From Vespa crabro (taxonomy: Eukaryota > Arthropoda > Insecta > Hymenoptera > Vespidae): 64,000 nucleotides of DNA. Of the stretch, positions 12,071 through 24,159 are shown piece by piece. Made by a program: the position numbers and the translations under genes. Location: the NCBI RefSeq assembly GCF_910589235.1, contig NC_060957.1, positions 6,112,662 to 6,176,661 on the forward strand. Direction: 5' to 3'. Under the pieces are notes generated by a model that was not told where the DNA came from, searched no databases, and saw nothing but the letters and a program-made list of their open reading frames with translations. The stretch's first letter is position 1, and the number at the start of each line of letters is the position of its first letter.

Positions 12071-12544
12071 AAGCTGAGGTAAGTGCAAAAGAGAAGAATT
12101 CAAGGAAGGGACGAAAGCTTTACGAAAGAAGGAAAAAGAGGAAGAGAAGAGTTGAATTTGCTTGAACGGAATTGCCGTCGGCGACGATAAACTCGCGGGT
12201 ATCGTGACGGGAACGCAAGTTCTTTGGCGTTGAAGAAAAACAAGGAGAAACTGAAAAAACAGAGGGAAAGAGAAAGACAGAGAGAGAATGAGAGAAAAAA
12301 GAAAGAGAGAGAGAGAGACGGAGAGGGAAAGAAGGAGGGAAGAAAATAACAACAGAAAAAGAGGAGGAAGAAGAAAGTGGAAAAGGAAAAAAGTAGCTAT
12401 AGTAAAAGATAGACGAATGAACGAAGGAAGAGACGTAAGAAGAGACGACTAGATACTATTTGCAGTATGGTTCATCGATGAAGAAAAGATACATATAGTC
12501 GTTCAAGCGTGATGGTAAAACTGCCCCTAAGATATCCGAGGAAA

Positions 12545-12885
12545 AGAGAGAAAGAAAGAGAGTGAGAGAGAGAGAGAGAGAGAGAGACAGAGAAAGTAGT
12601 AGTAGTAGTAATAGTAGCGATAGTAGTAGTAGTAGTGGAAGTAGTAGTAGTAGTAATAATAGTAGTAGTAGTATTAGTATTAGTAGTAGTAGTAGTAGTA
12701 GTAATAATAGTAGTAGTAGTATTAGTAGTAGTAGTAGTACTAGCAGTAGCAATAGCAGTAGGAGTAGTAATAGTGGTGATGGTAGTAGCGAGTCTGGGCC
12801 GACATGTTGAGACGAGGAGGTGGTTTGAGGGAGGGAGCTTATACAAAGGACAAGGAGGAGGTGAGGAGATAGAAGGTAAAGACGA

Positions 12886-12961
<76 letters not shown>
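12545..12961. repeat. GA-(AGT)n-GA compound repeat
   Basis: A GA tract (about 12545-12597) adjoins an imperfect AGT trinucleotide array of about 190 bp (12596-12790) with AAT, ATT, GAT and GGT variants. About 100 bp of unique sequence follows, then a second GA tract (12890-12961). Frames across it read as poly-Ser, poly-Val or, on the other strand, Leu/Thr-rich peptides; these are artefacts. Confidence 0.9.
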
Positions 12962-12965
<4 letters not shown>

Positions 12966-13420
12966 AAGCATGAGCGAGACGGTGGAAGAGGCCGAGATAG
13001 AAGCATAAAGAAAGAAAGAGAGATAGAGATAGAGAGAGAGAAAGAGAGACAGAGAGAAAAGGATGAAGGTGAACGAAGGAGACGAAAGATACGAGGCGGA
13101 AGCTACGAAGGCTTGGTCTGAGAGTAGATTTTACGGAGAAGACGAATACGGGGAAAGGGGCTGAGAAAGGTGGAAGAGAGAACGAGAGAGAGAGAGAGAG
13201 AACTCTATACGAACCGATGTCCCTTGAGGTCAGCCTAGCGTGACTACCTATCAATTGCTGAGACTGTGTCTGGCTCGCCTAAGTGATGCGATGCTGGATA
13301 TACTCGCTTAGATATTCTACGAGCTACTTCCAACGTTGATTTCTCGTAAATGCAGCAACGAGATAGTAACCGAGAGTCTACACGCGTATGCATATGAATA
13401 GGTATGTATCTAACTATATA

Positions 13421-13498
13421 CATATATACATACATATATATGTATACATATATACATACATATATATGTATACATAGATACATACATATATATATGTG
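13421..13498. repeat. 26-bp tandem repeat, three copies
   Basis: Units at 13421-13446 and 13447-13472 are identical. The third (13473-13498) differs at a few bases. Each unit is a TACATA/TATGTA-rich partial palindrome. Confidence 0.85.
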
Positions 13499-13915
13499 TA
13501 TGTGTGGGGGGTGTACGTGCATGTGCGTGTACATAAAAACGTATAGATACATATATTATATATTGAGCAATTTTTTTTCTCTCTTTCTTTTTCTTGATCT
13601 ACGAGAGATTTTAAATACTACATTTTTCTCGTTTCTTATCCTTTCGACTTTACAAGAACGAACTAGCGACAAGTTTGATGCATAAAAGGGATTAGACGCT
13701 AATTCGATGAGACGTATTATTTTCTCAATGCTTTTTCAAAATTGAAAGAGAGAGGGAGAGAGAGAGAGAGAAAGAAAGGGATATTCTTAGAGAATTTTGA
13801 AAATATTATTTTCATATGAATCGATCAATAGTCAGTCTTTCTTGCAAAACCGAAAAATTCCATGAAGTCGACGATCTTACGTGCTTCGAGATTACAATTT
13901 TAAAATGAGATGATA

Positions 13916-13957
13916 TTAGAAGATGTTAGAAGATGTTAGAAGATGTTAGAAGATGTT
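13916..13957. repeat. 10-bp tandem repeat AGAAGATGTT
   Basis: About four perfect head-to-tail copies of AGAAGATGTT, preceded by a diverged copy. Confidence 0.9.
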
Positions 13958-14170
13958 ATGACTATAATTATGATTCGTCGTTTTCAAAAGGACAAGAGAA
14001 AAAGAGAGGGGAGAGAAATTGAGAGAGAGAGAGACTCCGGCAGCTCTCTCCGCGGGCAATCGGCCGGAAGAGTTTCGCACGTCGCTCGCGTCAGATTCAA
14101 CGCGATTATGGTAACGAGTTACGGAAAGTTCGACGCACGCGACTATATTAAACTTAAAAGCCATCGAGCA

Positions 14171-14174
<4 letters not shown>

Positions 14175-14210
<36 letters not shown>

Positions 14211-14212
14211 AA

Positions 14213-14261
<49 letters not shown>
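14175..14261. repeat. (GA)n tract, interrupted
   Basis: GA run 14175-14206, a short TGAAAAAT interruption, then GA to 14261. Confidence 0.95.
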
Positions 14262-14263
<2 letters not shown>

Positions 14264-15524
14264 AATTGGAATTTCGCTACGAGATAATTTCGAATGGAAG
14301 AACTTCAAAATATGCGAGTGAACTAAAGACGAAAATCAAGAAGTATCTATTCAATGAAAATTGTGTTTTATTTTTTAAACATTTACTTAGTCGACTTTGA
14401 TTTCTTTTAAGAAGTTATAAATCAACGCAGCTTTCATTTACTTATCATTACAGTAATGAATGAATCGTTATTTTCTTTTCTTTTTTTTTCTCTTTTTTTC
14501 TTTATTGTAAAAAATAGGTCTTACGAAATAAGTAAACTTCGTTGCCACTGCAAAGTATTTAATCTATTTTTTTTGGCATGTTGATCAGAAAAAAAAGCTT
14601 TGATCTAGAGAGTTCAGTCGGTTAATCGGTTTTTTTTTTTTTAAAACGATCCCATAACTTGAGGCAACGTGGCACGTTTTGTCAGACGCTTCGAAAGCTA
14701 CTATCATCGTCGTTTCCCTATCCCCTTTTGGCCCCTTTTACAGAAGCTGAAAAATATCATTGGTGTACCAATATTCCTAGGCAAGTGGAATATTTCTGCG
14801 GTAAGAGAAATCGTACCATCGCTCATCCGTCCTGCCCGTAACGCGGAATGTAAAGCTCTTATCTTCTGCCCGGAGAAAATTTTCTCCCTTTTGCCCGAGC
14901 TCCGGCGTATTCTTACGGCGAGAAAATATCCATCTCTTTTTTTTTCATTTTACTTTTTTCTTTTTTTTTTTTCTTTTTTTCTTTTATTTTTTTTCTGCGT
15001 CCTCCTTCTTTCTCCTTTTCTTTCTTTTCCTTCTCTTCACTCTTTCTATTTCATTCGATTACAAATTCGACTAAATATCGGGACGGAAATTGTAACGTAT
15101 GCATTATTACATAACAATGAATATATTTACGATTCTTTTCCTTCGCAAAAAAAAGGGAAGTTGAAAATATATTAGTTTTTGTGAAAACAAGATCTCCATT
15201 TTTTTTGTATGTTTCTTTCTTTTTCTTGTTTTTTTAGCAAATTTCTTTCAGATTTAACGATCACTATTCTCTGTTACGATCAATTATGGGAATCGAATAT
15301 TTTGTTGTTAAGAAAAAACGAATTCTTTCAAAATAATTTGAACACCATTCGGTCCGTGACTAAGATGTATCAAAAACATAATTTATTTTGGCACGGTAGT
15401 ATGAGAATGATAAAATGATGAAGAAAAAAAGGGAGAAAAGAATAGAATGGAAGAAAATAAAATGACAAGTGAAGGAAAAAGGAGAAGATTGTGTAGAGAG
15501 ATTTACATGAGTATAGTACAATAC

Positions 15525-15526
<2 letters not shown>

Positions 15527-15611
<85 letters not shown>
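15527..15611. repeat. (GA)n microsatellite, about 42 units
   Basis: Uninterrupted GA run of about 85 bp, among the longest perfect ones in the window. Confidence 0.95.
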
Positions 15612-15614
<3 letters not shown>

Positions 15615-16589
15615 GTGGACCATTGTCAGTAAGGGGGTATCTTTAGGACAGGGTGATGCATAGCCAGGGGGTATGTTTCGTTCACTACGAAATGTGAAGC
15701 TGGCCTTGACTGCTTGTCTCGTTTTTACTCGTATTCGGCTCGTATTTTTCTTTTTTTATTTTTTTTATTCTCTTCGTTGTACTCTTAACTCGTCGTTTCT
15801 TACACACCCTATAAGATACTTCCGTGTCACTTCGTTCACCTTTCCTGCGATACGTTACTGGAAAACTCATGCCGGGGCTGGTTTTGCCCTTTCTCGTCTA
15901 CAGGTTTCGCATGGTGCGTGCATATCGATCGTCTTGCGCTCTCGCGACGTGCGCCAAGAGAAGTAGGAGGAGGAAGAGGAGGAGGAGGAGGAGGATGTAC
16001 CTGCAGCGTCGTCATCTTCGTCGTTGATGTGGCAGCAGCAGTCGTCGTCTTTAGTAAAATTTATTATTATCATTCGACGTATTTCGAAATTCCAAGCATT
16101 TCACGATGAGTTTAATCTAACTTTTATATAAAAAAAATTGTTTATATTATTATATCACCAAGTAAATATTTTTAATTAATTATTGTTGATTAATATTCTT
16201 TCGACCGAGTTATAGTACGTGTCTATCTTGGATAACGTCATAATTAATATCATCACGATTGATATAACTTTAAATAAAACATAATATGTATACGATAAAA
16301 AAGTTGACGTAAATTACAAATGTTTATTAAATATTAATTTAGGTTATTAATTTCGATAAATAAATAAATAAATAAATAAGATACTGAGAAAATCTGAACC
16401 AAAAACAATCTCAATTTCTCTGTTTAGTCAAATCAACAAATCATTCTCTGTCTGAAATTAGATCATGTAACGACTTCATGTACAGAGATGTCCTCGATGT
16501 GTGAGCATCGATCATCTTAGATATACACGCCGGTTGCTCTTGAGACGCATGATGAGCACGCTACGAATGCATCTACCTTGCTGTGTTGC

Positions 16590-16690
16590 AAGTGCAACTG
16601 CTGTGGGCAATGTGATTGCTACTGGTGCTATTGCTGTTGCTGTTGCTGCTGTTGCTGATGCTACTGGTGCTGTTGCTGTTACTGCCATTA
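16590..16690. repeat. Imperfect CTG/GCT trinucleotide patch
   Basis: Interrupted GCT/GTT/GAT triplets. Both strands stay open for about 90 codons (Ala/Val/Thr-rich), a result of the triplet composition; no start context or splice signal supports a gene. Confidence 0.75.
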
Positions 16691-18150
16691 CGTTCCAAGC
16701 GAACGTAGAAGCGCACAGATTGCATCGGATGTTTCGTGTTTGCAGGGTCGAAATACGCACCGCTCTGTTTGGCACTTTAGATTATCGAGCATAAAGGGAA
16801 GGTGAACCTTCGGTGTGTGTGCATCTGCGAGCGACGAGGAACGCAATCATTTCCGTGCACACGCGCGCACGCGTGTGTGTGTATATATATATGTATATAT
16901 ATAAGTAGAGTGTACATGCGTAGAAGAGAAAAAGAGACAGAGAGAGAGAGAGACTTGGCAGCTTCAAGAGAGCCGATATAGCTAAGTACTTCTATGCTTC
17001 CAAGTGGAGTTCGATTCGAAGCTTCACGCTCGAAGGATGGGGTTAATGACGATCCTCGCTCGTTCGAGAACACGTCGAAATCAATCAACGTTCGATGTGA
17101 TAATCGTGAAGATATCGATATGTTTGAATTATCTTATTGGATTCGTTAAAATTACCTTGCTACTTTATACACACGAAATTTATTATTTCTCTGAATTTAG
17201 TTAAGGGTAGATCTGTGTTTGTCTCTCTCTCTCTCTTTCTTCTCTTTACTTTTCTAGAGCATTCTCTCTTTTTAGATGTTTATAAATGAAAAAAGAGGAA
17301 AGAATGATATGAGGAAGGTAACCACTAACGCATTTTAGATACTCTAATTAGTGCTTTCAAAATGAGCCACCGGTAGCGACGGAAGAACGTGAAAATAATT
17401 GATAATCCTCTTGAAGGAAAATTATCATTGAAATATCTGAATCATTTATAGGCATATTAGACGATATTTATAATAATATTTAGAAGAATTATTAACGGAA
17501 GTTAAAGGATTTGAAATTACGTTCTTTCTTTTTTCTTTATCTACGTGCAATCGTGTCTTAAAATACGAGTTGAAACTACGAGAGTGGAAATTTGAAACAC
17601 GAAAAAGTTCCCTTTTGTTCGAATTTCCGTGCGAGCAAACCGATCAATGATTTTGGGTGGTATGTAGGTAGTAGGAGGTAGGTAGGTATGTACTAGTCAC
17701 ACACGCGTCCGGTGTCACTCGACGTCGCTCAGCTTGAACTAGTTGTTTGCGTGTTCGAAATGCATTGAGTTCGAATTTAATGGCGAGCGTGTCTATGAAG
17801 AATAGAAAAGGAAAAACAAATATTGTGCAAATATTGTTTTTGTATTTTTTCTTTTTTCTTTTTTTTCTAAAGAAATTTTTCGAATGTTCAATCGGATTTT
17901 AAGGGACTTTCGTCACGAAAGTTGAATATTTTCTTTATTGTTTCTTGGTATGATCGGTAGTAATGGTAAAAAAATCATGACAATTTAAAGATAAATAGGA
18001 AATAGAAAGAAGGAGATATTATCTGACGAGCTTATAAAACGTGACTATCTTCTAACGGGTGGGGGGGGGGGACACGAATATAGTAAACGCGGAAGTAGGC
18101 ATTGATATTACAAACGAATATATAACGTGGTGTTATAACTGATGGAGTAA

Positions 18151-18159
18151 TCTTACCGG
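18151..18159 (-). other. Splice donor CCG|GTAAGA
   Basis: The minus strand reads CCG then GTAAGA, matching the GTRAG(T/A) donor pattern. It closes a 220-codon open frame, and the following in-frame codon is a stop (TAA within GTAAGA), as expected at a true exon end. Confidence 0.6.
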
Positions 18160-19973
18160 ACGTGACGTCGTGGTAACGGCGGTGGTACCGGGCTGTGAAA
18201 ATTATCCATCATCGAGTAGGCGTCGTGTTCGAGCGAGGACTTGTGATCGAGCGCCTCGAGGTGATCTAACCTGAGGAGCTCGGCCTCGCGTGGCGAATGA
18301 AGTTCACAATGAGCGACGTGGAGCAACGGTCTCAGGGCAGAACCGCCTTCGCATCGTTGCTGCCGCGAAGGCGGTTTCGCCGTCGTCGTCGTCGACGACA
18401 CCCCTCCACCACCCCCTCCCCCTACAACAACACTACCACCATCCGACGCAACGCGTTCTTCACCCCAGACTTCAAACTCTCCGGCTGCGGAGTAATCACC
18501 AAATCCACCGTTACCCTTCACCGTTGCACACTTTCCTCGACTCTCCTCCAAGAGTCTGGGGCAAGAAGAGCCCCGATGATCTTCGCTGAGTCCTTGATTA
18601 CGTTGCTGATGTTGTTGATAATATTTCTCCTGATCTTTATGTTTCTTATCCTCCTTTCGATTTCTATATTCTACTAGATATTCGCGCGATGGCAAGGAGA
18701 ACGACAGACTGCCTCGATTATGACCGGCCCGACGACGAGCCGTCAGATTTTCCGATTGGCTGCAACGATTAGCATCTATCACCGTCGTTGCTGCTTTCGT
18801 TATCTTTTTGATTTTTTTCTATTGCTCCTGCTTTCCTCCTCCTTCTCCTCCTTTTTTTTTTCTTCTTCTTAGTCTTCTTTTTTTTACGATAATCTTTCAA
18901 TCGTCCCTCAGATACTTTCAAGATTCTCTTTTTAAATATACTCGTGTATTCGCTCTTAAACACGACGTTGTTGTAAACGAGGAAAACAAGATAGTAAAAC
19001 GCGTACACAGAAGTGAGACCGAGATACACTCTGGACACGACGCGGAAATTCGCGTAAGCAAACTTTCCTATCGATCTGTCAACACGGAGCGAGAAAGTTC
19101 AACTCCCCGCCGCGAGCACTGTCCCTTCTTTCGTAGGGACGCCTTTATTTCCTCGGAATTCCTTTGCAAGTTTAAACCGGAGAATCTTGATTCTTCGTTA
19201 TTTCTTTTCTCTCTACTCTCTTCGTATTATTATTTTTATTATTATTATTATTATTAATATTATTAACAATTTTACTAGCGCGATAATATCCTTTATTTCG
19301 AATCATCCAACTTTCCGCAATAACACGAACGTCGACGATAGAAAATACTTTGACACACTTGATTCCGATTCACTCTCACAGAGACTGCTATCAATCACTC
19401 GACGGAACTTAGATAAATCCTAAGAACAATTTCACGTATTAATCGAAATATAACTTTTAATTAATAGGGACAATCAATTATCTCTTTTTCCTTAAAATCG
19501 AAGAAAGAAAAATCGACGATTAAAATTGACGAAACCACGTCGATCTTATCTTCCTTATCACGAAGAATTTAAAAACAAGGAGAGACCATTCCAAGTCACT
19601 CAAAGCACGAATCTTTACATTCCTCTTTCTCTCTCTCTCTCCCCCTCTCTCTCTCTCTCTCCTTCTCTTTCTCTACCTTCAGTTATATATTTCAACCCTT
19701 TAGAAAGGATAAAGTGAAAAAAAATAGGACTTCGCACCATAAAATGATGATAATAAATAATAGAAATTCTCTTTGGAAGTTGCAGAATTTCTCTATTTCG
19801 TTCTATCTATCTTTCTTTTTATCTCTTTTTTTCTTTCACTCTAACACTTTTCTATCGTTCAGAGATAACGTCGGCCTTTCGAGTAACGTCGCGCGCACAC
19901 CCGCGACAGTTGCGGATCAAAGACTGAAAAGGCCACTGACTGCGCCGCAACGCCCGGCACGAACTGACACTGA
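18157..19973 (-). CDS. Candidate 5' exon with start codon and splice donor
   Basis: On the minus strand the exon would end at 18157 in CG|GTAAGAT, a near-consensus donor. In the frame leading into it, two adjacent ATG codons (18212-18210 and 18209-18207) give a short coding start reading MMDNFHSPVPPPLPRRHV plus two bases; the second ATG has A at -3 and G at +4. The same frame is open upstream back to a TAG at 18821-18819, about 200 further codons without an AUG, and its GC-rich codons look protein-like: a Lys/Arg/Gln-rich stretch (EDKKHKDQEKYYQQHQQ), a run of seven Gly, a Thr run, then a charged Leu/His/Glu stretch. Either this is 5' UTR or the protein starts at a non-AUG codon or in an unseen exon. 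The left limit is set by initiator motifs, not by evidence of transcription. Gene not recognised. Confidence 0.5.
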
Positions 19974-20060
19974 GCGTCCCCACCACCGTCCTCTGTAGAA
20001 GCGCGCGCGCGCACTTAGCACGCACGCGCAGACGTCGACCCTTGCCTACCAGATCGGATC
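19900..20060 (-). promoter_or_regulatory. Candidate CpG-rich promoter with initiator cluster
   Basis: This GC/CpG-rich block stands out from AT-rich surroundings and includes a (GC)n run near 20000. On the minus strand TCAGT, the arthropod initiator core, occurs four times (at 19973, 19967, 19939 and 19927 downwards). No TATA box at a fixed distance was seen. It lies about 1.1 kb upstream of the open frame ending at the 18157 donor, so it suits the start of that transcript. Confidence 0.4.
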
Positions 20061-21438
20061 CTCTACTACTACCCTCTACAGCTCTATGGCTTTCTATCTC
20101 TATCTACCTACCTATCTACCTATCTACCTTCCTTCCTTCTCTCTTTGCCCATGGCTATGCAACCCTCGAGAGTGAGCGCTGACTAGCGGAGGCCGCGATA
20201 ACTAAAAACTCACCCCTTCCAATATCGACGTTGCCTGTCAGACGAACACTCACACATCCTTGATTTCCCTGTTGCGCGTCGAGAAAACTGTACTGTATTT
20301 ACGAGATACTCTTTTAAAAGAGCTTGCGAGTTTTCTTTTCGTTTTTCTTTTTTTCTCCCTCTCCGTCCCCTCTTTTTTGTTTTACTCTTCGCTTTTTTTC
20401 CTCTTTTTTTTCTTTTTTTCCTTTTCTTTTCTTTTTTCTATCATCGAGTAGAAATGTTCGTAAATCGCATGTTGCTCGTGAAAGTGTTTTACTCTATAGT
20501 AGCTCTCCTTTGATACGTTTGACAGTCGAAGTGTTTATTTAATATTATTTTGTTTCATTTTATTTTCTGTACCACTCTTATATTTATTTTCTAATTCAAA
20601 GGAAATCGTATTATACATTGGCGATACATTCAGACGAAGTTTTGTTTTTGGTTATTTGAAAAAATATAAATATATTTGAAGTTTAAAATCAATTAAAGCA
20701 ATAGACTGTAAAAAGGAATTAGCAAGTATAGAATATACGATTTGCACGAAGCAAATTATTGAGGCCTCGTTATTGACATTATTTCTCGGTGATCCTAGTG
20801 TTTATTTTTCTTTTTTTTTTTTTTTTCTTTTATTTCTCGAATTGCGTTTCGTAAAAGAGAAATCGTTTGGGTTCAATTATTTTCGTTCGAACATACGTTT
20901 ATCCGTTTCTATAAAACTTGTTGACTGGTAGCACGGAAGAAAAGCGTTTCAAACGATTAAACTATAACTAATCGAAGTTATCGAGAATCGAGTTCGATCT
21001 CAATCAACGTTTTTTTTTTCTACGAAGGAGTGAGTCATCGAGGAGTTTTCATTCTCTCTATTTTTTTGTTTTTTTTTTGTTTTTTTTTTTGTTTAAAACA
21101 AAGGAATCTTGGTATATATTATGTACTACACACAAGCTTCGCCCGTTCGAAGGCAATACATATTTTTCTTCGTAGAAAATATGCTTTGTACGTTAAAAGC
21201 CCAAGCTCCTTTACTGCGTTCTCGCGGTATTTTTCTATAAAAGTCAAAGGATATATTGTCGTAAAGGAGATAAACGACCGATGGAGAAAAAAATGTCGAT
21301 AGACCGAACGAAAGGACTATTTTATTTCGATCTCTTATCGATCTCAAACAGGTTAGCAACAGGTACACAGACATATAATGCATGAATTTTTCTCTTATGA
21401 ATTATTATACGAAAATGTATAATAAGAGAAAGAGAGAA

Positions 21439-21483
<45 letters not shown>

Positions 21484-22114
21484 AATGATAACCTAATGAA
21501 CTCATTAAAAACGTACGAACGTACTGACATCAAATTGTTTGAATTCAACGATATTTTAACAGCACGTGTAAACGGATACTCGTTGAAAAATATATGCACC
21601 CAACGAAGAGCTTTTCACGCAACTCGGCAACGTACATAAGTACTAGTAAAATATGTGCATGTGGTAAACTCCCATAGTGCGCTTGCGTCTTTCGAAACAC
21701 GTATAAATGCAAATGCAAGGTGAAAGATGCGATGGTAGATTACGAGAAACCACGTTTCTATTTGTAATTCTGAAGATATGTACTGAGAAAAATATATTGA
21801 TACTCGCATGATCTTTTTGTTTTTCTTTCTTTTTTTTTTATTTCTTTTTTCGTTTTTTTCAAAGAGATAGACCACAACTCGACGATGTTACATTAAATCT
21901 TTTCTTTTTTTTTGCATTTTTTCCTTCTGCAATTTAAGAGAACGAAAGTGACAAACATTTTCTCCCTCTCTCTTTCTCTCTAATAGCTTTTCAAGAAGGG
22001 TCGTCAAGGGAAGAGTATAGAAAATGGTTGGAATTTTTGAGGGAAAAATTAGTTTGCAAGCTAGAAGCACAGCTTAGCCAAGTGTTTCGTAGAAAGAAGA
22101 ACTATTCGAAACGC

Positions 22115-22116
<2 letters not shown>

Positions 22117-22168
<52 letters not shown>
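22117..22168. repeat. (GA)n microsatellite
   Basis: Near-perfect run of about 26 GA units. Confidence 0.95.
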
Positions 22169-22169
<1 letters not shown>

Positions 22170-22269
22170 TTCGTGGTCACAGGGTAAGCGAGCATACGAC
22201 GCATATACATAGCTTTCCTCCAGCCGCGTCTTTTGGGGAAAGCCGACGCGACTTTAAAGGGGCTAGCCG

Positions 22270-22303
22270 CACGTGCGTTACGTGCGAACGACATTCCACG
22301 TCA
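22270..22303. promoter_or_regulatory. Cluster of ACGT-core sites
   Basis: Within 34 bp lie CACGTG (22270-22275), TACGTG (22279-22284) and CACGTCA (22297-22303). These match, respectively, the E-box, the bHLH-PAS/Tango midline-type core and a CRE-like site. Binding is inferred from sequence only. Confidence 0.3.
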
Positions 22304-22499
22304 CAAATGAACTTTTCTATCATCGACTTCCCGCTCACGTTAAATCGTCTAGAACGCGTTACGATGAATCCTCTTCTTGGTCGTATTTTAAATGTAGCGG
22401 AAAATTTTCGATTATTTATACAGGATGAGCCTATAAGTATCTCAAATTTAAATAAATATTAATGTTTCGATTATAAGATATAAAATATGCTATAAGTAT

Positions 22500-22538
22500 G
22501 TATATGAGATATAATAATAATAATATATATATAATATA

Positions 22539-22580
<42 letters not shown>

Positions 22581-22694
22581 TATATTATGTGTATATTAGT
22601 ATATATATATTATATTATATATATACTAATATTATAATATATTAGTATATATATATAGTATATATTATATATATATATATATATTGTTTAACAT

Positions 22695-22734
<40 letters not shown>

Positions 22735-22735
22735 C
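22500..22735. repeat. TA-rich block with inverted order
   Basis: TA runs (about 22543-22577 and 22690-22730) flank sequence built from TAGTATATATTA and TACTAATATTA variants, which are partly inverted copies of one another. Confidence 0.85.
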
Positions 22736-23535
22736 AACAAACGTTTTATTAAAATTGTTTTATTTTCGAAATAATTCTATCATATTTTTTGTTACCAATT
22801 TATTAAATGTTTCATTCTGAATCGTTATTTAAAAAATGATCGTATTTTTCATTCTCCATTAAGTAGAAAAATCGGCAGCTTTTTTCACGATAACAGTTCG
22901 CAATCGAGGCAAGTAGTTTGTATAAGCTCGGACTCGGCTTGTGAATTCTAGATAAGATCAAAGAACTCTCGTTCTTCTTTTCTATCATCCTATTTGTACG
23001 TCCACGCCAGTTGAAATGGCCACTACGAAAAGTTTAACTTATTTAACCTAATGGAATTTAAGCTCGACACCGAAGCAGATGCATCCACGATTTCGACGTG
23101 GATTCGTGATTGCTCGTAAAAAAAAAAGAAAAAAGAAAAAAAAGTTTGTGAAATCAGATCAAGTATCTATTCTTTCTTTCTACCGGACGAGTATTTGGTC
23201 AGCAGTGAAAATTTTTTTGCCGTTTAAGTAAATTTTTATCTGGTTCAAAATATTCCGTAATTGGGCATAATTTTCATTGAATAAATAATAGATTTGAATT
23301 AATATGAATGAGCATGAATATCACGATAATAAAAATGAAGATTAATTTTATAATAATAAATTGTCGATACGTAAAGTTTATATATATATATATATATATA
23401 TATAGTATATGATTATTAGAGAAAATATAATAAAGATATAATAAAAAATGTATATCATAACTTTCGTTTAATCTCGAATTAATTCAACTCTGCTTTTCCA
23501 TTCATTCTCTTCTCCTATTTACGAAAGGAAATAGA

Positions 23536-23544
23536 ACGAGAGAG

Positions 23545-23596
<52 letters not shown>

Positions 23597-23720
23597 AATA
23601 GAGAGAGAGGTAGTTAGATAGATAGATAGAGAGAGAGAGCGAGAGAGAGCGAGAGAGGTAGATAGATAGATAGATAGATAGAGATAGATTGAGAGAGAGA
23701 GAGAGAGAGAGAGAGAAAGC
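23536..23720. repeat. (GA)n/(GATA)n compound block
   Basis: GA run to about 23592, then alternating GATA and GA runs with AGCG interruptions. Minus-strand frames read as Ser-Leu-Ser and Leu-Ser-Ile-Tyr repeats. Confidence 0.95.
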
Positions 23721-24122
23721 AAGGGTGAGAGTGATAAAGAGTGAACTTGAAAAGCAGTAAGTAACTTTCCACGGGACGGCAGATCGCACGTAACCAGCGC
23801 GCGTCCCTCTTATTGCCAAGAAATCATAGAAGCACTCGAGCTCTCTTGAAACTACCCTTCTGGCACTCGTATGCAGCCCACGAGAGCGATCGGAAGGAAG
23901 TTTAATTATATCCTCGATACGTCGCGTCGGCTACCGTTACACATACACGCACGAGCACACATACACACACACACACACACACGATATACAAATTCACAGA
24001 CAGTACTCGAAAATACAGCTTACCTTGGTCTTCGTCTATCACGAAAGAAGAGAAAGCGTAGAAGATATATGTAGAAGTTGTTTTATCCTCTATCCACTTT
24101 TCTCTCTTCATCTACATTACTT

Positions 24123-24159
<37 letters not shown>

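Larger units (their letters stand above)
9815..18156 (-). other. Candidate intron, repeat-rich
   Basis: If the 18157 donor splices to the 9815 acceptor, this 8.3-kb stretch is an intron; undetected exons could lie inside. It holds TC at 10606-10650, TA/TATG at 11736-11876, GATA/GA at 11991-12068, a GA-AGT-GA block at 12545-12961, tandem repeats at 13421-13498 and 13916-13957, GA at 14175-14261 and 15527-15611, a GGA patch at 15965-15995, an (AAAT)n run at 16356-16380, a CTG-rich patch at 16590-16690 and a G run at 18061-18071. A strong acceptor-like CTCTGTTTTTTCAG occurs on the minus strand near 12255, followed by about 50 open codons without recognisable features. Confidence 0.35.

Noticed and set aside
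12070..12085. Perfect plus-strand donor GAG|GTAAGT
   Set aside because: It lies directly after a long GA tract with no unique open frame leading into it.
12456..13254. Minus-strand frames of 171 and 260 codons
   Set aside because: They are translations of GA and AGT repeats (Ser-Leu, poly-Leu, poly-Thr).
15251..15418. Plus-strand frame after a TTTCTTTCAG acceptor-like site
   Set aside because: The 55 codons that follow are AT-driven (Asn, Leu, Lys), with no downstream poly(A) context or upstream exon in phase.
16501..16794. Open frames on both strands over a CTG-rich patch
   Set aside because: Triplet composition removes stops on both strands; Ala/Val/Thr-rich peptides without other support.
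17660..17700. let-7-like string GTAGGTAGTAGGAGGTAGG
   Set aside because: It does not match the conserved let-7 mature sequence and has no hairpin partner; it is a GTAG-type simple repeat.
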